NCBI GenBank assembly: GCA_963383645.1 | Contig: OY726569.1 | Location: 31,515,592 to 31,579,591, forward strand | Reading direction: 5' to 3' | DNA length: 64,000 bases | Source: Muscardinus avellanarius | Taxonomy: Eukaryota; Chordata; Mammalia; Rodentia; Gliridae | The notes under the pieces: generated by a model | Database searches by the model: none | Seen by the model: the letters and a program-made list of their open reading frames with translations, nothing else | What the model was told of the DNA's origin: nothing | Part shown: positions 23,315 to 34,129 of the stretch, piece by piece | Numbering within the stretch: the stretch's first letter is position 1 | Layout of the letters: every line of letters begins with the position of its first letter | Translations under genes and position numbers: made by a program

Positions 23315-23540
23315 TAAAAACAGCTGACACTTATTGAACACTTTCTATACCCTAAGTAGTTTAAGTATATCACCTCATTTAATCTTTTGTATAAGTCTTT
23401 GGAATAGTTAAGCACATTTACAAATAGAATGAGACATAGTAAAGGGGACCATCTCTGTGAAGATCACATAAGAAGTGACCAAACGGGGATTTGAACCAGG
23501 GTGCGAGCACGTCCAGAACTTTGCTATGGAGCCTCCATCC
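23315..23540 (-). mobile_element. MIR SINE
   Basis: Reversed MIR: cttattgaacactttctata, cacctcatttaatcttttg, gaccatctctgtgaagatca and ggggatttgaaccagggtg in order. Confidence 0.85.
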
Positions 23541-23544
23541 TCTT

Positions 23545-23935
23545 TTCTCCATGGGAGGTGAGTTTTATTTGAGGAGGAGGTGATGGGTTCTGCTTTGGAC
23601 ATGTAGGTGGCTTTCCAACAGGCAGTTGTGATATAGCTTGAAGGTCAGGTTTGGGGGCTGATTAGGAATTTTATATATTGGGAAGAAGCCAAGTAGAGAA
23701 CTGGGGATCCAATGGATTATCCAAAATGTAACCTGCCGTACTCCTAAGATAGTTTCTTCTCTTTTGTTGCCCACCAAAAGTAAGACAAAGGGCCATCTTC
23801 AGCAGGGCCAGGCCAAGCTGTTGCTCCTTGTCCTTTACCGTAACGCCATGGCGACAGGAGTGGGTTAAGTTTGCTCCACTTTCTCTTTTCTTTATGATAA
23901 TTCTTATCATGAGAACACATTAATCTTGTGCTATT
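23545..23935. other. Unique spacer
   Basis: Two overlapping antisense frames (23565-23962) show no recognisable protein features. No repeat recognised. Confidence 0.4.
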
Positions 23936-23939
23936 TTCT

Positions 23940-24440
23940 GTTTTCATTACTATCTTTGTCACACAAGTGGAGCATCAGAATGTTAATGCCTCGTATCTTC
24001 GGTGAAGGATAGTAGAATTCTCCACTGCTTTGACCTTTCCAATGTTCTGCGTTTCGATTGGGTCTGGAAGTTGATGATTAATGATAATTACAATAATTAT
24101 GCCAGGGGACTCGAAATATAAATTACCAAATGTTCAAAGGAAGCCACTTGAAACCTTTAATAGAATCTTGAACAATCTCTGTCCAAATGTTCCTGCTTCC
24201 TCCTCCTGCACTTCCATCAGACATTGCTCGGTGAGCAGGTTGGGAAAGATTCAGCCTAAGTTGCAGCCAGAAGAATAAAAGAGCTGTGATTTGTGAGTCG
24301 TGTTTTAGTTATATGAAGGGGGGAAAAAAGAAATCAATTTTTAAATCAATAGAATGGTCCTTTGCCCAAACAGCTTTGCTTAACAAAGAGTGAGCATTCC
24401 ATAAAACAAGACTTCTCTTTTGATTCAGGTCATTAACTAC
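23940..24440. promoter_or_regulatory. Candidate conserved non-coding element with paired TAATTA
   Basis: Repeat-free. TAATTA occurs at 24085-24090 and 24094-24099, next to gatgattaatg, within complex sequence containing ccaaatgttcaaagg and ctttgacctttcc. Such homeodomain word clusters are common in developmental enhancers. Function is inferred. Confidence 0.35.
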
Positions 24441-24449
24441 GATTCCCAT

Positions 24450-25952
24450 TAGGCGGGAGGTGCCATGGGGAAAGGGGATATTTACTTGTCTCCTCTGCTC
24501 TGGTTTCTTGGCTTTAATTTTAGGGAGGTGCAGCTTTCCAGTGTGAAAGGGCTAGTATTCTAGGCAGGATTTGTGCCTTTGTCCACAAAATACTCCTGAA
24601 CTAAGCAGTATACTAGAAAAAGCATATTCTATGTGAGCCTTTGTAAGGGGCAAGATGGAGATTCCATGAGTTTCTTTTTTTTTTTTAATAGAAATAATAC
24701 CTTACATTGTAATAGTCAGTGCAGAATATCTCTATCCAGAAATTTGGAGAAATTGCCCTGGGTTCAGGCTTCTGAAGGGAAGAATTTTTGAAAGCAAGGC
24801 ATCTGATGGCTTGTTATAGGAGCATGTTTGTATGTGAACATAGACTAGATGGGAGAACTCTGCTATAATTTTAACACACTCACACACTGGCTGTGTACCA
24901 TACTAACTAGCCTTATGCAGACTCTAACATTTGGAAATCTAGTAGAAGAATACTTGTGGAGCAACACAGGGTGTCGTTATGGTCATTCTACAGACATATA
25001 TAAGACAAAGGCCAAAGTTGACTGATGCTGAGTTCTGCATATGAGAGCCCTTCAACAAGCAAGATGCAGATTTCCCAAGTTTTGTCTTTAGAGGTATCTA
25101 GCACAGGGGAGAGTTTTGAAGGCATCTTGGCCAGTAGACAATGACTCTTGCTCTAGCCTCTCTCTGGGATCTGTAGGATTCTGGTAGTACCATCTGTATT
25201 TTCAGGTGATGAGTTGTGTGTGTGTGTTGCATTCATGTATGTTTCTGATTCTCTTAAAATTTCTCTGTGAGAAGTGTATGGCATTTTTCAGCATATCTCA
25301 CCTCCCAGAGGATGTGATAATGGAATAAAGGTTTAACCATAATATTAACTGGAGCATGACCATTGGAGGTGAGTTTCATAGTCCTTACCACCTGCCCTGT
25401 AATTCATTCTGGTAGTGGAGACAGAATTTTAGAAGGACAAACTTGACCTAAGTATAAATGCATGATCAGAGACTGGATCAATATAAAAGCATTTGGTAAG
25501 TTCTTCCCTTAAATGGAGTTATGCTTTCTTTCCTCTTTCTTATTTGAGTTTTTTTTTTTTTTAATTCTGCAGAGATATTCAGTGCTTGTAAACACGAACT
25601 CAAGAAAATCTAAACTGTGACAGTTGATCTTGTAACCTGGGGAGTTTCTACTATATTAAATTGCATTCTGATTATTTGGAAAGCACCGTGCTTTGGATCA
25701 GCCACCGAGGTCATGCTTTTGGGGTCAAGTATCTCATTACACTTGTATTTTCTTCCAAATGGATTTGTACCTTTATTTTATTCTGCTGCTTGTTTTTCTG
25801 GCCTATTATTGCAGCCTATTATTGCAGTCTTAAAAATAACTCCTATTCCCACTCCCAGAAGTTAAAAGAAACATTTTCAGAAAAAAATAAGTGAATCTAA
25901 TGAAAAAGTTAATATACTTGCCTTTCCTTTTATATGAATGTGTATATGTGAA

Positions 25953-25984
<32 letters not shown>

Positions 25985-27195
25985 TGTGTGTGTTGAGAGA
26001 GAAGAGAGTTGGTAGATATGTATCTCTACTGAAGAGCTTAGTATTTGAAGGAAGATTATTATAATGTCAGATTGAAAGGAAAAGGATTTATATTTATATG
26101 AAAGAAAAGTGTCAGTTGCTGGTGGGAAAGGGGCAATATTGGGCAATAAGTAAGGAGCAATGTAAATGTTGCAAGTCAATTGCACTTTGGGGGCTGCTGA
26201 ATTAGTTTGGAAAGCTACTCAACTCAGCAGGTTCTCTAACTGTCTCATTCTAGATTTCTATGGTCATAGTTGTTCTAGTCCCTGCCCTTGTGCCTGTCAT
26301 TAATATTGGTCAATTTCTGTGTCAAGTAGAAATTATCCTACATAAATTTAGATTCAAAATTAAAACCATAAGGCCATTTGCCCCACCAGTGTTTATGGAG
26401 CTAGTTAAGGATTGGTGCTGGGCATCAGAGGACTTCCTCGGTAACTTGAATGTGCTCTGAGAGAAGAAACATCCACAGGGACTCTAAAAAGGAGTAGAAA
26501 GCTCCATGGTGGAGCAGGCCCTGGACAACCCACTCTCCCCTTCCTTTGGGACTAACCGTTGCCAAGATTTTGCCCTGATATTCTGCTTAGATTCCCACCT
26601 TGTATTTGGGACTAGCTTTCTCTGGCTTGCCTTTTCTTTGTGTGTCTACCTCTTGCTTCTGGATTTCTACTTAGACCCATTTGATTTTCTGACTACATTT
26701 CAAACACAGAAGCCTCAAACCTCACCTTAATATGTGGATGGGTATTCACAGGGGAAAATAACCTATCTCTCATCTCAAGGAGCTGTAGACTTAGCTGCTT
26801 TCACCATGCAGCAGAATCAGCTAAAAGGAGAAGCCGCATGGTCTAGATGTCCTTGTCTTGCTCTGAGACCGCATCAGTTTGAATACCACTGGACAATTCA
26901 GTGGCTCCTTTGCCAACGCCCATCTATACTTCTTCAAGTCTGTGCTGCTAGTGCCTGAACTGGACCACAGAGCATTGCTGGGCATAAACCACATTAAATG
27001 GCACAAGAGGAAGAACTAGTTTCCAATACTGGCTCTCTGCAACTCTGCTTTTATCTTGTCTTGCCCATATCCTGCAGGGTGTGATAATCACTTGCACATT
27101 GACTGGTGCCGAGTTGGAAGCGCTCGTAATCAATTAAGGTCCTGAGGATTCTATTTATGTTCCATGGCAGCAGCCTCAGGATGATACCCTCCCAC
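24450..27195. other. Repeat-poor unique interval
   Basis: About 2.7 kb with only short homopolymers and one TG-rich run (25953-25993). No supported exon. Frames at 25617-25894, 26260-26460, 26506-26730 and 26734-26958 on the plus strand lack family resemblance and splice context. Confidence 0.45.
25953..25993. repeat. (TG)n microsatellite with a CG interruption
   Basis: Alternating TG with a central gcgcgcatg interruption. It can adopt Z-DNA in principle. Confidence 0.9.
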
Positions 27196-27199
27196 CATG

Positions 27200-27690
27200 A
27201 AATAGTTAATTCAGCTGTCCAAATGGACATACTTAAAATGAGAAAAAAAAAAAAAGGAATGGCTCTTCCTATTTCTTGGTCTTTTGTTTTACGGCACACT
27301 AAGGTATCAACCATTTTTTAATGATAACCTCATATCAATGCCAATGTCTTATTTGCATATTTACCAGTGTTCTCAACTTTAAAATTTGCAGACATTATGC
27401 CATGTGCATGTCGTGTGTTACAACAGTAGTCTATGGACCCCACAATGGGTACAGCATAATTGCTGACATGAGTGAGTCCTCTGGACCCCAACCACCCAAC
27501 TCTGTGAAAACCTTGCGCTCCACGATCGGGTTCTTTCATGCTTTCTTCCAGTTTTATGTATATTTTCTCATTTATCGAGCTTCTGATGGCTTACTTCTTC
27601 CATGCCATTTTTTTTTTTTTAGCCCAAACATTCACTTTGTGATTCCTCCAAAGGCTGAAAACTTAGAACATTGAGCAAACTGAAGAGTCA
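27200..27690. other. Repeat-free DNA, possibly part of the next candidate element
   Basis: No interspersed repeat. The 117-residue frame at 27321-27674 contains a poly-F run from a T tract and does not look like a protein domain. Confidence 0.35.
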
Positions 27691-27699
27691 GAGCAAAAG

Positions 27700-28140
27700 C
27701 CCCTGTACTCTCCATCATTAATCACCGGCTGGGAGTGCGTGTCAGAACTCTGCGCGCCTCTGATCTCGCTCCTGTGCCCTCAGGGCAGAAACCTCGCCTT
27801 ATTTGTGTCTTCTGGAGCACCCAGTACACTGCCGGAGTTCCATAAATAATTAATTTCCCCAATAATAATGGGAAGCAGAGGCTTCCAAGAGCTTCCTTTC
27901 CCCTGCACTGTGAAACTGGTGTTATGGTATTTTGACTATCAAAACAATGAGTAAGCAGCTTTGGCACACTTTATGTTTGGGCTAAATGCGATTTTGCTAA
28001 TGCACCATTTCATTCCTCCCTCCCCCAACACTCGTATTTTAATGATTTCTAATTAATATTGTAATATTTCTTGAATAATTCATGTTTTTAAACAAGAAAG
28101 GCTGGCATAAATTTGTGTCAATCTGTTTGTGTATTGCAGT
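27700..28140. promoter_or_regulatory. Candidate conserved non-coding element
   Basis: Repeat-free block starting with attaatcaccggctggg. It contains ataaataattaatttcccc (27842-27860), tttgctaatgcacc and taatta at 28050-28055, with a GC-rich left part (cgcgcctctgatctcgctcc). The density of distinct AT-rich words with no simple repeats resembles developmental enhancers. No splice-bounded frame is seen. Confidence 0.4.
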
Positions 28141-28144
28141 GCCT

Positions 28145-29140
28145 TGTATAACAAACAAACACAGTCTGCTTCCCTTGGAGACTTGGGAAAGGGGCAACAG
28201 AGAAGTACCAGTGATATGGGGCTGGGATCCACATCCTCTCCAGGAGGAAAAGGCCCCCAGGTCACCCCAGCAGGTTTCCAGGCGAGACCTTTGTCATTGC
28301 CAAGGCCCTTTACCACTTCATCCTTTCTCCTGACAGGTGCCCCAGGGCCCTCAAGCTGCCCTTCATCACCAGAACCCTGCTCTCTTGCTCTCCAGCTGTT
28401 CCCTGAACTCCATGTTGTCCTTTTATCCCAGACCCATCCGTTAGCCTTTTGAACATTGCTCAGAGATAGGTGTAAAATATAATATGATCTTGTCAAGGCT
28501 AAGCGGATAACTATTGGGAGTGGGTTTCTTCATTTTGTCAACAAATTTTTAATGAGCACCTGTTATTGCCTGGAACCACAGGACGCCTGAGGGCACATGG
28601 ATGGATCAGTTATTTCTGGAATCTTGGCCAAGTAGCAGGGTTGCTCTTTTGCAGGGGCCCCTGAGAAGCCAATTGGGCTTCGCTGACAGGCTGGAGGGGG
28701 ATTTCTTTTAAGGGAGGGAGACTTTGAAGCTTCCTTCTGGAGAGCTGCTGATTTTTTCCTTCAATCCATTTGGGCTGCAGTTGTGGTAGGGTGAAAACCC
28801 CAGTGTGAGTTTTATTTTATTTTTTCAGGAAAAAAAAGAACAAACGTGAATTTAGGGACTCAAGGGAAGGTTTCAGAATAACAACTTGGCTCAGTTTGGG
28901 CTCTCCTCCCCATTCCTCATGATAGTGGTCTTTGCTTAGAACTAAATTCAAGTTCTATTCAATTAAACATAAAATTATTCCAGAGACCCAGAAACAGGGC
29001 TTCTTTTTTTAATCCAGCTCTCTCTCTTCTCGGGTGAAAAAGTCTGCTGCTTTATAGAGGCTCTTTCCATGTGATATCTCTTGTTGAGTGACTTTCGATT
29101 CCACCCCCCTCTCCTTCCTTGGGGCTAGAGAAAACACTTT
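28145..29140. other. Repeat-free, GC-balanced spacer
   Basis: No interspersed repeat. Overlapping frames on both strands (28080-28496) are most likely chance in GC-richer DNA; I recognise no domain. Confidence 0.4.
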
Positions 29141-29149
29141 AGTATCTAT

Positions 29150-29320
29150 CATTTCTGTCTGCATTAAGACACTACTAATGCTGTGTTGACCCTGATGCTG
29201 GGGCCATTAATGTGTGTCACTGTTAATTAGTAGCCATTGGAATACCCAAGCTAGCCACGTGGTTCACTGAGATGGATGTGGTTGTTTTGATTGCATTGCT
29301 ATTGCTGCCTAACTATCATT
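29150..29320. promoter_or_regulatory. Candidate homeodomain-motif element
   Basis: gttaattagtagcc (taatta 29224-29229), ggggccattaatgtgtg and agccacgtgg (E-box core cacgtg, near 29255) lie within about 80 bases in repeat-free DNA. Regulatory role inferred. Confidence 0.3.
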
Positions 29321-29324
29321 TGTA

Positions 29325-30160
29325 CTAATGATTTCCAAGTAGGTAGCAAAAGAGTAGGAGGAAAATGGCTTAATTTGATTTTTTTTCCCTTCACTATTTC
29401 TAAGATCAATTTCACTTGTGAAAATGCTCTATGGAGGGAACAGTTCTTAGATTCCTTGCCGTCTTTGGAAAGACAGATTGTTATTAACTGATGTAAAGAG
29501 CTAGGGAGTGTTGGTGATCATGTATACAGTATAATCTCTGCAGAATGGAGATAACATACCTGCCCTTTGATGTACTGCAAATGGCCTCTGTGGATACACT
29601 CATCTCTGAGACAAGGAGGCTCTTCTAAGGCCGAGGCTGGTCCCAGTGACACTGAAAAATGGAAAGCAGAGTGGAAAATAAATACAAAGTAGTGGGAGTG
29701 TGTAGCTGGTAGCAAGCAGAGAAATTTGGTTTGTCTCTGCCCAAAGGGCCTAGAAACGTATTTAGAGATAGATAATAAAATTTTCATGAGGGAAGTTGAA
29801 ACTCTTAAGGACTTTGAAAGTTTCTAGGATGTACATCTTCTTTCTCTTCTGTTCCCGCGTCTCCATGTCCCTTGGATATAATGATACTGTGGTTCTGCAC
29901 TGTCATAGTTTCCCAACCCCTAGGGCCAGGATTAAGGATGAACATCTACCTGGAGCCAGATTCTTAGGCCTCCAAGTTCAGTCACAACACCAGTGGGCAG
30001 TTTTAATACAAGCCTCTGTCATTACATTCCCTGGCCTCAGAAATTTCATCCAGGGATTCTTCTAGATTTCTCTCTGTCCTTAGACTCTGTCTCATCCCCT
30101 CTTTTCTCACTTCTAGTCTTTTGCTGTCAGTGAAGGACATGTTCAAGCTTTATACAACTA
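29325..30160. other. Unique spacer
   Basis: No convincing repeat or exon. Confidence 0.4.
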
Positions 30161-30179
30161 TGTAGAAACCTCTCGTTTT

Positions 30180-30386
30180 TTTTTTTTTTTTTTTTTTTTT
30201 GGTGGTGGTGCTGGGGTTCCTGGAAGCCCTTCTATCTCAGGGCTACACTCCCAGACCTATTTTTACATTTTTATTTGGACAGGGTCTACTAAGCCAGCGT
30301 GCGTAGCTGGCTTTGAACCTGCGTGATCCTCCTGTCTCTGCCTCCCAAGCGTGGGGATTACAAGCGTGCGCCACCACGCCTGGCAT
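30180..30386 (-). mobile_element. B1-dID SINE, younger type, with TSD
   Basis: Reverse orientation: poly(T), gctggggttcctggaagccc, cagacctatttttacatttt, ctaagccagcgtgcgtagc and gcgccaccacgcctggc. Perfect target duplication gaaacctctcgtttt at 30165-30179 and 30387-30401. Confidence 0.97.
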
Positions 30387-30399
30387 GAAACCTCTCGTT

Positions 30400-30630
30400 T
30401 TGTACCTATCTTTTGTCTGTGAAAGACTGTGGCTGCCTTGAGCTGAGGTTGGCCTCCTCTGGGCTCTGCTCCTTTGGCTGCTTCATCTTCTTCTGGGTCT
30501 TCAGCTTTGCCTCCTTCACTGACCTGTAGCTCTCAGGTCCCTCCCATTATGAAAGAAAAAGTCTTAATTTTACTTCAGATTTTTCATGAACTAAAATCTT
30601 ACATTTTCCCCTCCTATTCATGGGAATGTT
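30400..30630. other. Unique spacer
   Basis: Nothing assignable. Confidence 0.4.
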
Positions 30631-30634
30631 TCTT

Positions 30635-30790
30635 GTTTTTTATTAAAATTTTTTTTTATCGATGCATTGTAGTCATACATCTTAATGAAGTACAAGCATA
30701 TATCACTCATTTAGCCCTTCCCCATTCCCTCCCCATTTCCTCTCCTTCCCTCCTTCTCATGTTTGCCTTAGTGATTGGTTTTGATATGTT
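30635..30790 (-). mobile_element. L1 3'UTR fragment, antisense
   Basis: gcattgtagtcatacatctt, taatgaagtacaagcatata and the following C/T-rich block match the reversed L1 3'UTR at 32110-32200 and 60490-60600. Confidence 0.65.
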
Positions 30791-30807
30791 TGTGAATGTA
30801 CATCATG

Positions 30808-30930
30808 TAAGTTAGGGAATCTGCTGAAAGCCTCACTAAGTAGTTGAGGCTGGCTTCAAACCTGCACTATCCTTCTGTCTCAGCCTCCCAAATACTGGGA
30901 TTACAAGTATGTGCCACCATGTCAAGCCCT
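30808..30930 (-). mobile_element. B1-dID SINE, older type, B1 half
   Basis: gcctcactaagtagttgagg, ctgtctcagcctcccaaata and gggattacaagtatgtgcca. The ID half is missing. Confidence 0.85.
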
Positions 30931-30939
30931 TGGAATGTT

Positions 30940-31505
30940 TCCCAAGATAACTGTCCCTCTCAAATATCTTAATTTCTCCATTTCCATTTGTTCTTAAACA
31001 ATTACAGGTGGACTCCAGCCTCTGTCTCTGTTACACCATTAAACTGCCCAGCAAAGACTGCAAACCATCTCTTTGTGGCCCAACACAGCAGGTGATGTTT
31101 AATTCTCACCTTAAGTGGCTTCTCTAGTCTAGATTTTTATTTACTTGGTCACTCACTTCCCATCTCCCCAGAGCCTTTCTTTGGCATTCTTTCTGTCTGT
31201 CTGTCTCTCTCACATCATTCTCTTATCTCTCTAGTGTGCCCTTCCCCTTTTTGGGGGAAGGGCCATGCATTCTATACTTATCACTTAGATATTGGAGTTC
31301 TTGTAGGCTCTTTTATCTGCTGTCTGGCCTTTTTGAGCCCTGTGACCTTCAGGGTAATCTCATTCAAGGCTTTAGTTACCAAGACAAGCTGACAGTGACC
31401 TTTAACCTCCATCTCCCTTTTTAAAATCTTTGGCTCCTGGCCTTTTAGCATTTTATTTGAAAGCAAGAAACTTTTGCTTTGGGGCCTCAAATTTTCTCCA
31501 ACTAA
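30940..31505. other. Spacer, T/C-rich
   Basis: Pyrimidine-rich on the plus strand with a short tctg run (31193-31208). May contain very old L2, but this is not safely callable. Confidence 0.35.
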
Positions 31506-31511
31506 GTATAT

Positions 31512-31795
31512 TTAGAAGGAAATTCTATAGATGAGCAAATAAGGTGACCTAACTGAGGGGATGGGAGGGGAGAAGAGGGAAATTCTCTAATGTACATGAT
31601 GTACAAACATATCAAGGTCAATCACTCAGCCAAACAAGAGAAGGAGGGAGGGGGAAGAATGGGGTGGAAACTGGGTAGGAACTAATTGCGTGATGTGTCC
31701 ATATATGTCTCCACCCTCTTGTATCCCATTAAGATGTATGACTACAAAGCACCAATAAGAAAATAAAAAATAAAAATATAAAAAAACAAAGCAAT
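31512..31795 (+). mobile_element. L1 3'UTR copy, 5'-truncated
   Basis: atagatgagcaaataaggtg, acctaactgaggggatggg, then ggagggggaagaatggggtg, gcgtgatgtgtccatatatg and aagcaccaataag, followed by an A-rich tail. Nearly collinear with 47030-47290. Confidence 0.9.
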
Positions 31796-31799
31796 TATC

Positions 31800-32100
31800 T
31801 TTTACTGTGAGCCTAAAATCTTACCCGTTCTGTATCCCCAAGCCCAGAGACTGACAACCATCATCATCATGGCCAAACTAGAGACTTGGCTTTTTCTTGC
31901 CTCCTCATACATCACGTTCAGGGTATAATCAAGTTCTTTTGGCTCTGTACTCGCTCTCTAATTTTTTTTATCCTCATTGTGAAGGTTCTACTTTGCATCC
32001 TACTCATCTGAAAATATTTTTTTCTCACCCGGATATAATTTTTCTGCTTAGAATTATTTAATTCTTTCATTTCTCACAGTACGAATAACTTTTGGTCCTT
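31800..32100 (+). mobile_element. L2 LINE remnant, left part
   Basis: aaatcttacccgttctgtat, ggcttttcttgcctcctc-like words and the following T-rich stretch resemble the L2 3' half. It appears to continue after the antisense L1 at 32103-32520. Low identity. Confidence 0.35.
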
Positions 32101-32102
32101 TC

Positions 32103-32520
32103 CTCATTTATCTGCTTTTATTAGTGCATTGTAATTGAACACCTTAATGAGGTTCAAAGTGATACAAACACATATACACACAGCACTTGGGTGTGTCATT
32201 CCGGATCCCTCCCACCCCATAAGTGTTGGTAAGATTAGAATTGATACCTTCGTATATGGGCATAGCATTATTTGAACTGTTTTTTTTTTAACCAATTTTT
32301 CTTTTTCTTTTTTCTATCTCCCTCCCCCAAACCCCTTTCTATAATTCTACTGGTCTCTCTCCTCATTTATTGGAAGTCCTGTTTGTTTGCTATTTTTTCC
32401 TTTAGCTTCCACATATGAGAGATAACACAGGACCCTTCACTTTCTGAGAGTGGCTAATCTCACTTAGCTTACTATTCTCTAATTCCATTCATTTGTTCTT
32501 CTTTATGGCTGAGTAGAATT
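32103..32520 (-). mobile_element. L1 3' end, antisense, 5'-truncated
   Basis: tagtgcattgtaattgaaca, ctactggtctctctcctcat, cacatatgagagataacaca, gtggctaatctcacttagc and ctttatggctgagtagaatt: the reversed 3'UTR and end of ORF2, with the same word order as 60480-61140. Confidence 0.85.
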
Positions 32521-32524
32521 CCTC

Positions 32525-32873
32525 TTGATTCTTTCTGCTTCTCTAACTTCATTGCCCACTGTGCCCTCTTTCCCCATTCAGCTCCCCCAAGGAACTTGCA
32601 GTTCAGGGATGATTCCCCACACTGTCATCCTTCCATGCACTTGTGCAAGCCCAACCCTCTTTCTGCAATCTCTCTTCCCTGTATAGCTTCTATTCTTCTA
32701 CATCATGGCTAAAAATTGACCACACTTACCAGGAATTCTGTGACCCTACAGGGGAGAGTGGGGCCTTCTTTGCACTGTGTTTAAATCAGACTTCGAAGCT
32801 ATAATTTTTGTTTTGTACATCTCTCCACTAACTGGACTCTAAGCATCTTGAAAGAGCGTGCGCGCACACATGT

Positions 32874-32916
<43 letters not shown>

Positions 32917-32965
32917 AAACCTGGCCATTGCTTATTATAGTATAAATGTTAAATAAAAGTTTATT
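32525..32965 (+). mobile_element. L2 LINE 3' end, interrupted by (TG)n
   Basis: Contains caacctttttctgcaatctct-like L2 words, then ccactaactggactctaagcatcttg, a (TG)n run (32875-32913) and finally cctggccattgcttattat and taaataaaagttt. These are the expected L2 end on either side of the microsatellite. Confidence 0.55.
32875..32913. repeat. (TG)n microsatellite
   Basis: About 19 TG units inside the L2 remnant, preceded by gcgcgcacacatg. Confidence 0.95.
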
Positions 32966-32969
32966 GAGG

Positions 32970-33910
32970 TTACATAACGATTCTACCCCCTTACCCAAGG
33001 TTACTCTGTTTTCTTCAGCACTGGATTCACATTTTATTGAAGCAAGAGTAAAGTCACCTACTATTCCCAGGTACAGAAAGCTGGGCTGTGGTTGTGTCCT
33101 TGTAACATGAAAGGTGTTTTTTACCTGGGATGTAATATTTGATCTTTCCAGTCCTCAGATAGGGGCTAGCATGAGATCAAGGGATTTAAATGGTTTTCCG
33201 AGGAGACTAGAGTTTCTTGAAGGCTGAGAGGAGGTTGGGGATGAGGGACTCTGTGCCCTCCTTACTTCTTTGTTTCAAAGAGAAGCTTCATTCCCGTCAG
33301 TTTTCTATATTGTGATCCTATGTAGAATTTTCTTTAAACCAAAGATTCCACTGCTAAAATATAATTTGGAAACCACTTCACAGGGTTATCTCTAATTCTC
33401 TTCGAGCTGAAAAAAATGTCTGTGGTCTGTGAGCTGCATAGTAATATTGGCCTGACAAAGCAGTCTCCCAGCAGCAGGATGGAGAGACATTATATAACCT
33501 TTGTATAGACATTCAGTTTTACACTTTCTACTCTGGAGAGAGAGAAAAGGACGATGGAAGGTAGTGTTGGGGAGGAGAAGGGTGTTAGAAGGTCTATAGA
33601 AGGAAAGGGAAAGAGAGAGTAAAGGTGGATTGGCTATAGGTAGAAGATTCCATTTCTCTTCACTCCGATCAAAAGCCCCAGAGAAAGTATGCCTCTCAGA
33701 GTGCACTTGAGCCAGGAGACCAGAACCTGCCTCCCCAGAAGTGTCCCAGGGTGTCAGCATCCCACACATTCCTCATGCCACCCAGTTCCCAAATGCGAGG
33801 CAATAACTTTGTGCTTAAAGAAATAAATAGAAATTCACTTACAGAGCTGGAGGACAAATGGTGTGTTACACTTCTAAAGATATCGCTGATCTCTAAAAGG
33901 ATGCTGTGTG
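32970..33910. other. Repeat-free spacer
   Basis: No interspersed repeat. The 125-residue antisense frame (33392-33769) is the longest non-L1 frame near here, but it shows no domain and has no splice support. Confidence 0.4.
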
Positions 33911-33914
33911 TGCT

Positions 33915-33959
<45 letters not shown>
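33915..33959. repeat. (TG)n microsatellite
   Basis: About 22 uninterrupted TG units. It creates artificial cysteine/valine and threonine/histidine frames on the two strands. Confidence 0.95.
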
Positions 33960-33960
<1 letters not shown>

Positions 33961-34129
33961 CCCATGCGTGGACGAAATTTAAGAGGTATTTAAGTTTCCA
34001 CATAGAACTCCACACAAGGTACAACTCCATCTGTTTCCATGAATCATCATTGAACTTTCCTATGGAGAAGCTATTTTGCATGTAAACTATAGGATGCTTA
34101 TTCACTTGGTATAATAGTGGTTAGTATAA

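Noticed and set aside
28080..28496. 138-codon antisense frame and overlapping plus-strand frames
   Set aside because: Open in both strands in a GC-balanced segment, no domain, no splice borders, proline/serine-rich random composition.
33392..33769. 125-codon antisense frame
   Set aside because: No recognisable domain; low-complexity Ser/Leu stretches; isolated single frame without start context or neighbours.
33696..34105. Cys/Val and Thr/His repeat proteins
   Set aside because: They are translations of a (TG)n microsatellite.
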